A stretch of DNA of 64,000 nucleotides from Bacillota bacterium (GTDB lineage: Bacteria > Bacillota > Clostridia > Christensenellales > Aristaeellaceae). Each line of letters begins with the position of its first letter. The first letter of the stretch is position 1. Positions 1-6,613 of the stretch are shown here, in pieces. Position numbers and translations under genes: made by a program. Location: contig JAEZTL010000003.1 of assembly GCA_023421395.1 (NCBI GenBank), positions 1 to 64,000 on the forward strand, written 5' to 3'. The notes beneath the pieces were generated by a model. The model saw only the letters and a list, made by a program, of their open reading frames with translations. It was not told the origin of the DNA and searched no databases.

Positions 1-98
1 AACTAGCGGACTACGTGCATTGGTTCAATAACATCCGGCTGCACGGTACGCTGGGATACCTCTCACCGGCGGAGTTCAAGAAAACCTGTACCTTATAA
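1..98 (+). CDS. IS3-family transposase, C-terminal fragment (runs off the left edge)
   Basis: Read in the frame from position 3, the first bases encode a 31-residue tail that includes YVHWFNNIRLHGTLGYLSP and ends with a TAA at 96-98. The W-F/Y-N-x-x-R-x-H-x-x-L-x-x-x-x-P pattern is the hallmark C-terminus of DDE integrase-core transposases of IS3/IS150-type elements. These cut and join insertion-sequence ends as the OrfAB product. Only the tail is in the window, so completeness and activity cannot be judged. It belongs to the AT-rich left segment that ends at the tRNA-Met junction near 1263. Confidence 0.85.
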   Translation, partial: LADYVHWFNNIRLHGTLGYLSPAEFKKTCTL

Positions 99-122
99 TT
101 TCTGTCCGATTTGGGGTTGACA
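1..122 (+). mobile_element. Right end of an IS3-type insertion sequence
   Basis: The transposase tail is followed within 5 bases by TGTCCGATTTGGGGTTGACA (103-122). Its position just after the orfB stop and its terminal CA fit the right inverted repeat of an IS3-family element. The left end lies outside the window, so the inverted-repeat match and target duplication cannot be verified. The boundary at 122 is inferred from the CA terminus only. Confidence 0.5.
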
Positions 123-533
123 ATCCAGTTGTATAGAACTCATGGTATCAAAAACAGGTTATTGAAAGTTTTGATTTTTCCGTTCGCGCTAATTGCTGAT
201 ATGTGGCGTGGTTTCGGGAAATCGGTTAAGACTTTATTTAGATTGTATATAGCAAAGCCATTTATAATGCTCTACCGAATCATTCTTCAAGACTGGATAA
301 CATCATCACACAATACAACCGAAACTTATTTATTGCGAATGTCTTCAAAGTATTCGTTTATGGCATCGCTGTTGTGTGTCTATATTATAGTAGAACAAGG
401 GCAGATGTTTTCCGCTGAAATTTCGGGCGCATATGGTTTTGTTTCAAGTGCTATCATTCTGCCAATAATTATTACCGATGCGCTGACTTATAAGGACAGG
501 ATTAAAAACAAAGATGCTCCCCAAACATCATAA
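111..533 (+). CDS. Hypothetical membrane protein, possibly 5'-truncated by the IS
   Basis: An AT-rich ORF of 140 codons opens at a TTG that lies inside the presumed IS terminal repeat, so its first residues are probably not native. The product has two to three hydrophobic stretches (around residues 20-32, 84-97 and 103-122) separated by basic or polar segments, and ends with a charged tail (KDRIKNKDAPQTS). No family is recognised. Codon usage is much more AT-rich than the chromosomal genes to the right, consistent with the integrated-element context. It may be the 3' part of a gene disrupted by the insertion sequence. An alternative start is the ATG at the MWRGFG segment. Confidence 0.4.
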   Translation: MGLTIQLYRTHGIKNRLLKVLIFPFALIADMWRGFGKSVKTLFRLYIAKPFIMLYRIILQDWITSSHNTTETYLLRMSSKYSFMASLLCVYIIVEQGQMFSAEISGAYGFVSSAIILPIIITDALTYKDRIKNKDAPQTS

Positions 534-662
534 CAAATAATGCCGGACAATGACCCGGCCATATCTTATCTTGGGTATATTGGGTAATTATTCCGAATCA
601 TAGCAATTAAGGGAGCGGCAATATATGACGCTCCCGAAACTACCTCCCGGCGTCTTGGAAAG

Positions 663-911
663 CTACTCTTTTTCCTGCTTAAATATAACAGCTTCGGCTA
701 TCAGGGCAGCAAGCTGTTTTTGTTCTTCTAACACAAGCTCTTTGGATTTTGGTAATCCGACAAGATAAATCAAGCCAAATATTTGGAAGAAAAAACCTGT
801 CGCAAAATAGCCCTTATATCCCTTGCTTTCAGCAATGTTCGCAGTGAAGCAACCAAAGATAATGCCCCCTACAATATAGCCTATTGCAGAAAAGAAAATC
901 GCCGCATCCAT
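663..911 (-). CDS. Small two-span membrane protein, unknown function
   Basis: An 82-residue protein starting MDAAIFFSAIGYIVGG. Two hydrophobic segments (about residues 4-26 and 36-54) flank a short basic loop (ESKGYKGY), followed by a charged C-terminal helix ending KQEKE. The ATG at 911 is preceded by a strong AGGAGG Shine-Dalgarno, and a full promoter lies 30-60 bases upstream, so the gene is very likely expressed. It resembles small phage- or ICE-borne membrane proteins in size and topology, but no family is recognised. It lies within the AT-rich segment left of the tRNA-Met junction. Confidence 0.65.
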   Translation of the reverse strand: MDAAIFFSAIGYIVGGIIFGCFTANIAESKGYKGYFATGFFFQIFGLIYLVGLPKSKELVLEEQKQLAALIAEAVIFKQEKE

Positions 912-943
912 CGTCTCTGCCTCCTGTGTGTAAATGTAATGTC

Positions 944-972
944 ATTGTAGCGTAAACTTTACTGTGTGTCAA
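944..972 (-). promoter_or_regulatory. Sigma-A promoter with an 11-bp palindrome in the spacer
   Basis: On the minus strand, TTGACA (972-967) and TACAAT (949-944) are separated by exactly 17 bases and drive the 82-residue membrane protein. The spacer contains the palindrome GTAAACTTTAC (952-962), a probable repressor operator. The repressor is not identifiable in this window. Confidence 0.75.
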
Positions 973-1180
973 TAATTAGATTACCTTTACCGGATGTAAA
1001 GCCGGGCCTATTTTTTCTTGGGACATTTTCGGGCATTTATCCCGAAACATAGCCCCATGCCCCACCCCGGAACCCCCGCCCGGAGAGCGGCGTCAAAGGC
1101 GGGGCAGAAAAGGCACTCCCCCCAACGGTGAGAAGCCGCTTGGTTATGCGGAAGCTATCCCAATTTCGAAAATATCCGGC

Positions 1181-1198
1181 TGCACAGTTTCTGCACAG
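1181..1198 (+). repeat. Direct repeat TGCACAG with 11-bp period, candidate integrase arm site
   Basis: TGCACAG occurs at 1181-1187 and again at 1192-1198, one helical turn apart, about 65 bases inside the element from the tRNA-Met junction. A similar 11-bp-period repeat is found beside tRNA-Arg near 48600. Such paired sites near tRNA-targeting integration junctions often bind the N-terminal domain of tyrosine integrases. The assignment is inferred from position and spacing. Confidence 0.4.
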
Positions 1199-1262
1199 AA
1201 CACGCCGATATTTTTGGGCGCATATAATAGGAAAGAAAAAAGAGTGTCCCCAAAAAAGTCGT

Positions 1263-1308
1263 GTTCATACCCGGAGTGTCGTTGGTTCGAATCCGACCGC
1301 CGCTACCA
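1263..1308 (+). other. attachment site: displaced 3' half of a tRNA-Met(CAT) gene
   Basis: The segment reads from the anticodon loop (GTTCATACCC, anticodon CAT at 1266-1268) through the variable loop, a complete T-arm (GTTGG-TTCGAAT-CCGAC), the acceptor 3' strand and the encoded CCA (1306-1308). The 5' half is absent: no CCGGG partner for the anticodon stem, no D-arm and no acceptor 5' strand lie upstream. This is the classic footprint of a tyrosine-integrase element inserted in a tRNA gene. The element carries a replacement 3' half on its far side and leaves the original 3' half here with its native terminator. Chromosome therefore lies to the right and the element to the left. Confidence 0.8.
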
Positions 1309-1316
1309 TCAAGGAA

Positions 1317-1353
1317 AGCCCTGAAATCCAAGGATTTCGGGGCTCCTCTTTTT
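1317..1353 (+). terminator. Intrinsic terminator of the original tRNA-Met gene
   Basis: A 13-bp stem (1317-1329 with 1332-1344, one G-T wobble, AA loop) is followed by CCTCTTTTT. It sits directly after the tRNA CCA, as expected for the native terminator left with the displaced 3' half. With the att fragment, the promoter at 944-972 and the repeat at 1181-1198, it accounts for most of the gene-free stretch 912-1568; nothing else was recognised there. Confidence 0.75.
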
Positions 1354-1568
1354 GCGGAAGGGGGACCGGGCCTGCGGATTCTTCAAATGCGCCGCGGCGG
1401 GCCGGTTTCGGGATCATGCGGCTTGGAGGGTATGGATGAAACGAGCGCGGAAACATTGGGAGACTTTCCTGTGAAACAGTTCAGCGGAGTCTTAACATTG
1501 AAATGGTATACTGTATTCTATAGAATAGACGTTTGAAGCGGGAGCGTGCGGAGAAGAAAGGGATTGTT

Positions 1569-1910
1569 ATGAACGTAATCGCGGAGCAGGTTCAACACAA
1601 CCGGTTTGGGGTGGGCGTCGTCCTGAGTCAGACCGCGTCAATGATCGAAGTTCGTTTTGACAATGCCTTCGGGATCAAAAAGTTTATGTATCCTTCGGCT
1701 TTTGATTCTTTTCTGGTCCTTTGCTGCCCCGTTCTGAGGGAGTCCATGGAACAGGAGCTCACGCAGATCAGGGAACAGATGGAAGCGGAACGCAAAAGAA
1801 AAATCGAGGCCGACAAGCTCCATGAGGAAGCGGTGCGCGCGCTGTTCGCGCAGCACATCGCGGCCAAGAAGGCGCCCCGGTCGAGATCTGCAAAGACCAA
1901 GAAAACCTAA
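1569..1910 (+). CDS. Hypothetical protein with N-terminal beta-barrel-like module and basic coiled tail
   Basis: A 113-residue protein. The ATG at 1569 follows GAAGAAAGGG and is preferred over the in-frame TTG at 1533, which has no ribosome-binding site. The first 50 residues (VQHNRFGVGVVLSQ...MIEVRFDNAFGIKKFMYPSAF) match the pattern of short firmicute modules of the type H-x-x-F-G-x-G-x-V...F-x-x-x-x-K-x-F-x-Y-P-x-A-F, predicted small beta barrels. Residues 60-100 form a charged, probably coiled helix (EQELTQIREQMEAERKRK). The C-terminus is Lys/Arg/Ser-rich. Function is unknown; nucleic-acid binding is plausible only from its basic tail. Confidence 0.7.
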   Translation: MNVIAEQVQHNRFGVGVVLSQTASMIEVRFDNAFGIKKFMYPSAFDSFLVLCCPVLRESMEQELTQIREQMEAERKRKIEADKLHEEAVRALFAQHIAAKKAPRSRSAKTKKT

Positions 1911-1930
1911 AGCACGGTATCATAACCCAC

Positions 1931-1958
1931 AACCGCCGGCAGCGCGCTGCCGGCGGTT
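1931..1958. terminator. GC-rich hairpin downstream of the 1569 gene
   Basis: AACCGCCGGCAGC (1931-1943) pairs perfectly with 1946-1958 across a 2-base loop, 20 bases after the stop codon. There is no T-run, so efficiency as an intrinsic terminator is uncertain. Confidence 0.5.
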
Positions 1959-2407
1959 GCTATGACGGCGCTTTGGGGAAATTCCGGATGGCGCAATCGG
2001 CGGGCCGGCGTATGGCGTCCATGCCGGCGCGGGTCCCAATCGAATCCGCCCGCCGTCGAAGGAAAATTTCCGCGTTTGTGCGGACGCGGAGGCGGCCCAC
2101 TTGCCGGGCATCGCGGCCCGTAGGAAGCGTCCGCGTTCGCGCGGGTTTTTGCCTTGCTTAAAAGTCCCCACGGAGGGCCACCGTCCCCGGCGGCTTTTTC
2201 GGCGGAAACGGAATCGCGCCACCAGCCCAAAGCTGATGGCGCGATTCGCATCTTTGGTCGGGGCGCCGCCCGGAGCCCCGGAGGGCTTCCGGCGCGCGAA
2301 AGCACTTTCCGGACGCGCTGAAATGGCCGAGGGTTTTTTCGAGGCCCCGAACCCGTGGGGCGGGCTTTAGGGATTATCGGGCTGGGCAGGGCGGCAGGCG
2401 CGGCGCT
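1959..2407. other. Gene-free stretch with palindromes
   Basis: No coding pattern was recognised on either strand; the open frames here look like random GC-rich frames. The stretch holds a 16-bp imperfect inverted repeat (2211-2226 with 2232-2247, one mismatch, 5-base loop). It also holds a longer-range pairing of GCGGACGC near 2078 with GCGTCCGC near 2127. It may contain a structured transcript or decayed repeat DNA. Nothing more can be supported. Confidence 0.4.
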
Positions 2408-2572
2408 TCACGCGGGGCTCTGAATTTGATCCGCGCGTTTTTTCAGGTCGTCGAAGCCACCGAACTCTTCGCGCTGCTCGTTCAGCTGCTTGCGCACGTA
2501 CTCCGGGAGCGCGGTGAAATACCGGCACGCCTTCGCGTCGCCTTCGATCAGCACCACCAGGCTTGTGTTCAT
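2408..2572 (-). CDS. Small conserved-type protein (54 aa), unknown function
   Basis: A 54-codon ORF reads MNTSLVVLIEGDAKACRYF, then a segment ALPEYVRKQLNEQREEFGGF, and ends DDLKKRADQIQSPA. The ATG at 2572 is preceded by GAGGTGG. The layout (hydrophobic beta strand, then Y/F-F-x-x-L-P-x-Y-V-x-x-x-I/L...F-x-x-L-x-x-x-A-D) matches a group of tiny uncharacterised clostridial proteins. It is 54 bases downstream of the 2H phosphoesterase gene on the same strand and probably co-transcribed with it. Function is unknown; the acidic helix suggests a soluble protein or interaction factor. Confidence 0.6.
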   Translation of the reverse strand: MNTSLVVLIEGDAKACRYFTALPEYVRKQLNEQREEFGGFDDLKKRADQIQSPA

Positions 2573-2626
2573 ATGGACCACCTCGCGCCCCAGTATGCCC
2601 CGGGCCGACGGCGCTTCATGCGCGCG

Positions 2627-3157
2627 TCAGGGAATTTCGAAGGTGCGCACCTCCACCAGCGGCTCCTGCTCCGTGATCCTGATGTGGGTGATCTCCCCGT
2701 AGAAGGGCGTAAACTCGTCCAAAATGACGGACAGCACATCCTCGGCGCGGCAGTTCTCCGGCGTGGCCAGCGTGATGTGAGGGATCCACTTGCCGCCGTG
2801 CAGCGAATAGAGGCAGTTTTTGTCAAAGCAGAAGTTGTCATAGCGCGCGTGGATCGCCGCGTGCATGTCCAGCAGTTCCTGGGTGACGCTGGGCGCGGCG
2901 AAGAATACCTGAGATTCGGGGAACACGCCGATCTGCCCGAAGAAGAGCCGGGTTCTGCGGATCTGGCCGAGGATGCCGCTCACCCAGTCGACCATCTCCT
3001 CCCGGCCGATGCCGGAGTAGATGCCGAAGGTGATGTGGGGCAGCTGCGCGTCCACCGCGCAGCCGGAGAGGCATATCTTGGCCTTGATCGCCTCAAACCG
3101 CCGGTTGGTCTCCGCGTCAAACATCCCCATGACGCACAGCGTCTTTTCGTCCGCCAC
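2627..3157 (-). CDS. 2H phosphoesterase superfamily protein (2'-5' RNA ligase-like)
   Basis: A 176-residue protein with the two His-x-Thr motifs that define the 2H superfamily: LPHITFG with His41 and WIPHITLA with His127. The spacing is typical of the family's bilobal fold. Members hydrolyse 2',3'-cyclic or 1'',2''-cyclic phosphates, or act as 2'-5' RNA ligases/cyclic phosphodiesterases; the substrate cannot be deduced here. The GTG at 3157 is preceded by GGGGAGGG at good spacing. The C-terminal half (EFTPFYGEITHIRITEQEPLV) is also typical. The 54-residue ORF at 2408-2572 follows on the same strand. Confidence 0.85.
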   Translation of the reverse strand: MADEKTLCVMGMFDAETNRRFEAIKAKICLSGCAVDAQLPHITFGIYSGIGREEMVDWVSGILGQIRRTRLFFGQIGVFPESQVFFAAPSVTQELLDMHAAIHARYDNFCFDKNCLYSLHGGKWIPHITLATPENCRAEDVLSVILDEFTPFYGEITHIRITEQEPLVEVRTFEIP

Positions 3158-3237
3158 CGTATCCCTCCCCGCCAGCTTCTTCCACCATTTTAGCAGAATT
3201 TCGCCCCACGCTCAAGCGCGAACGGGATGGCGCCGTC

Positions 3238-3717
3238 TTATCGCGCCCCGCCGGCCTTTCTTTTCTCCGGCAGCCGGGCGTATCCGGCGGAGCCCAGGTA
3301 GGCCCGCTCGGCATCCAAAGCCGCGCTCAGCGTCATCTGTGCCTCCTCCGGGTCCATGCGCGGGACCGCGCTCGCCACCTGGATTCCCTTGCGCGCCCGC
3401 ACGCGCTCCACCTGCTCCCTGTCTTCGCACCGCCGGAGCGTGGCCGCGTACGTCTCACGGTCCAGGCTTACCCGGAGCGCCTTGGCGTACAGCTCCGGCT
3501 CATGCTGCCGGAGAAACTCCATCTCCGTCGGGGAGAGCTTTTTCCCAGCCTTCAGCTTGGCGCGGATGCCTTCGACCGTGGCGGATTCCGGATTCGCGCC
3601 CGCCGGCGCGGCCGGCTGGGCGGGCATCGGCCTTCCGTACTTCTCCTGGGCCTCCCGCACATGGCGCAGCCATTGGGACTGGACAAAGCCGTAGCCGTTC
3701 ACACCCCGGAAATACAC
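3238..3717 (-). CDS. Hypothetical protein, Ala/Arg/Glu-rich, helical
   Basis: The GTG at 3717 (giving MYFRGVNGYGFVQSQWLRHVREA) follows AGAGGGGG at about 8 bases and is preferred; the open frame extends further upstream without a good ribosome site. The 159-residue product begins with a short motif seen in small uncharacterised clostridial proteins (Y-x-x-G-x-x-x-Y-G). A Pro/Ala linker follows, then a strongly charged helical segment (LSPTEMEFLRQHEPELYAKALRVSLDRE). There are no membrane spans and no catalytic motif. It could be a flagellar, spore or cytoskeletal accessory protein, but nothing in the sequence proves this. It is divergent from sodA. Confidence 0.6.
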   Translation of the reverse strand: MYFRGVNGYGFVQSQWLRHVREAQEKYGRPMPAQPAAPAGANPESATVEGIRAKLKAGKKLSPTEMEFLRQHEPELYAKALRVSLDRETYAATLRRCEDREQVERVRARKGIQVASAVPRMDPEEAQMTLSAALDAERAYLGSAGYARLPEKRKAGGAR

Positions 3718-3819
3718 GCGCCCCACCCCCTCTTTCGTATATCGGCCGCCCGGGGCGCAAATCAATCCCGAAATTTTCGGCTGATTGAGTCCGCGCGGCC
3801 GAGGGTAAGATAAGAATAG

Positions 3820-3835
3820 GTTAGCAACCACTAAC
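3820..3835. promoter_or_regulatory. Inverted repeat GTTAG-N6-CTAAC upstream of sodA, candidate operator
   Basis: Five-base perfect arms (3820-3824 and 3831-3835) lie 39 bases before the sodA start, next to AT-rich promoter-like sequence. GGTTAG/CTAAC half-sites are reminiscent of operators of the DtxR/MntR-type metal regulators, which would fit control of an Mn/Fe superoxide dismutase. The assignment is tentative because the spacing differs from well-known boxes. Confidence 0.35.
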
Positions 3836-3873
3836 ATCCGGGTGCCGACGCCCGCGACGAAAGGAGATCCATC

Positions 3874-4491
3874 ATGTTTGAACAAATCAAGCTGCCCTAC
3901 GCCTTTGACGCGCTGGAGCCGCATATCGACAAATTGACCATGGAGACCCACTACATGAAGCACCATGCGGCCTACACCAAAAACCTGAACGACGCTGCGG
4001 AGAAGGCGGGCCTATCGAATAAGCCCATCGAGGCGCTGCTGTCGAATTTTAAAACTGCGGTGCCGGACGAGGTGAAGACCGCCGTGCGCAACAACGGCGG
4101 CGGCTTCTTCAACCACAACCTGTACTTTGGCCACCTGGCGCCGGGCGGGGGCGGGGAGCCCTCCGGTGCGCTGGCGGACGGAATCCGCAGCGCTTTCGGC
4201 GGCTTTTCGGACTTCAAGGAACAGATTTCCAAGGCGGCGATGGGCCAGTTCGGCTCGGGCTGGGCCTGGCTGGCCGCCGACGGCTCGGGCGCGCTGAGGG
4301 TCATGGCCAGCCCGAACCAGGATAACCCGCTGCTTGAGACGGAGGGCCTCTGGCGACCCATCCTGGGCATCGACGTATGGGAGCACGCCTATTACCTGAA
4401 GTACAGGAACCTGCGCGCCGACTACGTCAAGGCGTTTTTCGAGGTGGTGGACTGGAAGGCGGTCGAACGCGCCTTCGAGCGCCGCGGATAG
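3874..4491 (+). CDS. sodA: Superoxide dismutase, Mn/Fe family (Mn-type signature)
   Basis: A 205-residue protein covering the full length of the family. It converts superoxide to oxygen and hydrogen peroxide in the cytoplasm. Metal ligands are in place: His26 in ETHYMKHH, His81 in FFNHNLYF, and Asp167 and His171 in DVWEHAYY. Gln149 in SPNQDNP and the Gly-Gly-Gly before FFNH favour the manganese-type active site over the iron type. The Phe in GGGFF, where many Mn enzymes have GGH, is unusual. AAAGGAG precedes the ATG. It is transcribed alone, with a possible operator upstream and a strong terminator downstream. Confidence 0.95.
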   Translation: MFEQIKLPYAFDALEPHIDKLTMETHYMKHHAAYTKNLNDAAEKAGLSNKPIEALLSNFKTAVPDEVKTAVRNNGGGFFNHNLYFGHLAPGGGGEPSGALADGIRSAFGGFSDFKEQISKAAMGQFGSGWAWLAADGSGALRVMASPNQDNPLLETEGLWRPILGIDVWEHAYYLKYRNLRADYVKAFFEVVDWKAVERAFERRG

Positions 4492-4502
4492 CGGGTGGAG
4501 TA

Positions 4503-4542
4503 TTTAAAAGGCGCCTGCGGCCAGCCGCAGGCGCCTTTTAAA
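4503..4542. terminator. Strong hairpin terminator after sodA
   Basis: An 18-bp perfect stem (4503-4520 with 4525-4542, CCAG loop) has AAAA and TTTT at its flanks. It can terminate transcription from either direction and lies 11 bases after the sodA stop. Confidence 0.85.
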
Positions 4543-4679
4543 CGCCGCGGCGCGTGATGCGCGTTGATCTTTTTTCGATTCTTCAATCCGACTCGGCAAA
4601 AATTTATCAATTCTCAAAACTTCCTCTTTTAAAATAATTCGGATCTGTGCTATACTGTCCCCGAAAGGAAGTGCTTAAT

Positions 4680-4934
4680 ATGCCTGCGAAGAAGAAGGTT
4701 GCTGAAGCGAAGGCGGAATCCAAGGCCAAGCGCAATTTCAGAAGTGCGGACGAACGCGTCGCGGAGATTGACAGGAAGATCGCATTCCACGCCCAGTCGA
4801 TTGAAAAACTGCAAACCCGAAAGGAAAAGATCAACGCGCCCAGGAAGCGCCGCCTCTCCTACGCGAAGGTGCTGGCGGACCTGAAGGCTTCCGGGAAGAC
4901 GCCGGAGGAAATCCTGAACCTCATCAAGGAGTGA
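4680..4934 (+). CDS. Small basic coiled-coil protein, unknown function
   Basis: An 84-residue, Lys-rich protein beginning MPAKKKVAEAKAESKAKRNF. The ATG at 4680 follows AAAGGAAG and is preferred over an upstream in-frame start. Residues 25-52 (SADERVAEIDRKIAFHAQ...LQTRKEKI) form a predicted helix with heptad-like hydrophobic spacing. The C-terminus (SYAKVLADLKASGKTPEEI) resembles a short helical pair. A TATACT -10 box lies at 4651-4656 with a poor -35, and a terminator follows directly, so it is a monocistronic small gene. Similar N-terminal Lys/Ala tails occur in DNA-associated proteins, but the function is not known. Confidence 0.7.
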   Translation: MPAKKKVAEAKAESKAKRNFRSADERVAEIDRKIAFHAQSIEKLQTRKEKINAPRKRRLSYAKVLADLKASGKTPEEILNLIKE

Positions 4935-4963
4935 AGCCCTTCTGCCGCGCACGCGCGGCGCAC

Positions 4964-4987
4964 GCGCCCTTCGGGGCGCTTTTTTTT
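4964..4987 (+). terminator. Intrinsic terminator (GCGCCC-TTCG-GGGCGC, T8)
   Basis: A 6-bp GC stem closed by the stable TTCG tetraloop is followed by eight T residues, 30 bases after the stop of the 4680 gene. It separates that gene from the germination operon. Confidence 0.85.
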
Positions 4988-5068
4988 ACCCTCCGCGCTG
5001 ATAAATGCGCGCCGGTTTTGCCATACTGTCCGTAAGGCCGGCGCGCAAGCCGGCGGGGAGGCGGATGA

Positions 5069-6613
5069 ATGTTCGGGGTTAAGCGCAGGCGAGGGGACCT
5101 TTCCAAAAAGGCGGAGGCGTTCAACCAGGGACTCGAGGCGCTCCAGGTCTCCGCTTCGCTGGATGAAAACGTAGCGCTGATGAAAAAGCTGTTCCAGGAC
5201 GTGGACGTCATGCGCTACCGGTTTGTGTTTCATGCGGGGCGGGAGAACGTGGCCATCGTGTTTTCCGACGGGCTGGTGAATTCCGAAATCATTAATGAAA
5301 ACATCCTGCGGCCGCTGATGTCGGCGGAGGCGCTGCCCGCGGGCGCGGACCGCATGAAGCGGATGACAAACGAGCTGATCCACATCAATGAATCGGAGTT
5401 GACGAGCGACTTTCGCAAGATCGTGAACGGCGTCACCTACGGCGATACGGTGCTCTTCGCCGACGGCTGTGCCGAGGCGGCCCTTCTCAGCACCAAGGGT
5501 TTCCCCACCCGCTCGATCACCGAGCCCGACAGCGAAAAAACCCTGGCCGGGCCGCGGGAGGGCTTTACCGAATCGGTGATGCAGAACATCTCGATGCTGC
5601 GGCGCAGGGCGCGCACCAACGACTTCAAAATCCGCCAGATGACCCTGGGGCGCAGAACCCAGACCGCCGTGATGGTGTGCTATTTTGACGGCGTGGTCAA
5701 CCAAAGCGTGTTGGCGCAGCTGATGGAGCGGCTGGAGCGGATCGACATCGACGGGGTGCTGGACACCAACTACCTCACCGAGCTTACGCGCGACCACCGA
5801 TTTTCTCTCTTCAGAACCATCGGCTACACCGAGCGTCCGGACGTGGTCATCGGCCGGCTGCTGGAGGGGCGCATCGCGGTCCTCGTGGATGGCTCGCCCA
5901 TCGTGCTGACGGCGCCCTATCTCTTCATTGAAAACTTTCAGGCCAGCGAGGACTACTACCTGAGCTTCTACTATACCTCCTTCTCCCGCCTTCTGCGCAT
6001 GCTCGGGTTCTTCATGACGATCACGGTGCCGGGGCTATACATCGCGGTGGTGGCGTTTCAGCATGAGATGCTGCCCTCGCCGCTGATGATCAACATTACC
6101 GCGGAGCGGCAGAGCGTGCCGCTGCCGGCGGCGGTGGAGGCCTTCGTCATGCTGATCGTGTTCGACATCCTGCGGGAGACCGGCGTGCGCATGCCCACCA
6201 ACATCGGCCAGGCGCTGTCCATCGTGGGGGCGCTGGTGATCGGCCAGGCGGCGGTGGAGGCCAAGCTGGTGGCTGCGCCGATGATCATCGTGGTGGCGAT
6301 CACCGGCATCACGAACCTTCTGGTTCCCAAGCTGAACGCGCCGGTGATCTACATCCGCCTGTTCGTGCTTATGATGGCCTCGATGTTCGGGTTCTTCGGG
6401 CTGACGATGGGGTTGTCGCTGGTCTTGATCCACCTGATCTCGCTGAACAGCTTCGGCGTCCCTTCCCTCTCGCTGGACGGGAATTTCAGTATGGAACGTG
6501 TCAAGGATATCGGCTTCCGCGCCCCCTGGTGGAAGATGCTGACGCGGCCCGCCGATCTCAGCCGCGGGCGGCGGCAGAGAGCGCCGGAGGATCCCGACGA
6601 TGCAAAAAAGTAA
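5069..6613 (+). CDS. gerAA: Spore germination receptor A subunit (GerA family)
   Basis: A 514-residue protein matching the GerA/GerAA family: a soluble N-terminal half (residues 1 to about 290, with FVFHAGRENVAIVFSDGLVN and FPTRSITEPDSEKTLAGPREGFTES) followed by four to five membrane spans (about 310-460). The family signature PREGFTE is followed by a YFDGVVN segment. With GerAB and GerAC it forms the inner spore membrane germinant receptor. It is the first gene of a GerA-GerC-small ORF-GerB operon and overlaps gerAC by 14 bases. A CATACTG element at 5022-5028 resembles a forespore sigma-G -10 box; this is tentative. Confidence 0.93.
   Translation: MFGVKRRRGDLSKKAEAFNQGLEALQVSASLDENVALMKKLFQDVDVMRYRFVFHAGRENVAIVFSDGLVNSEIINENILRPLMSAEALPAGADRMKRMTNELIHINESELTSDFRKIVNGVTYGDTVLFADGCAEAALLSTKGFPTRSITEPDSEKTLAGPREGFTESVMQNISMLRRRARTNDFKIRQMTLGRRTQTAVMVCYFDGVVNQSVLAQLMERLERIDIDGVLDTNYLTELTRDHRFSLFRTIGYTERPDVVIGRLLEGRIAVLVDGSPIVLTAPYLFIENFQASEDYYLSFYYTSFSRLLRMLGFFMTITVPGLYIAVVAFQHEMLPSPLMINITAERQSVPLPAAVEAFVMLIVFDILRETGVRMPTNIGQALSIVGALVIGQAAVEAKLVAAPMIIVVAITGITNLLVPKLNAPVIYIRLFVLMMASMFGFFGLTMGLSLVLIHLISLNSFGVPSLSLDGNFSMERVKDIGFRAPWWKMLTRPADLSRGRRQRAPEDPDDAKK

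Noticed and set aside
1263..1308. Functional tRNA-Met gene
   Set aside because: Only the 3' half is present; the acceptor 5' strand, D-arm and anticodon 5' strand are missing.
1911..2407. Protein-coding frames on either strand
   Set aside because: No family pattern, no ribosome-binding site and palindromes inside the frames; composition is compatible with non-coding GC-rich DNA.
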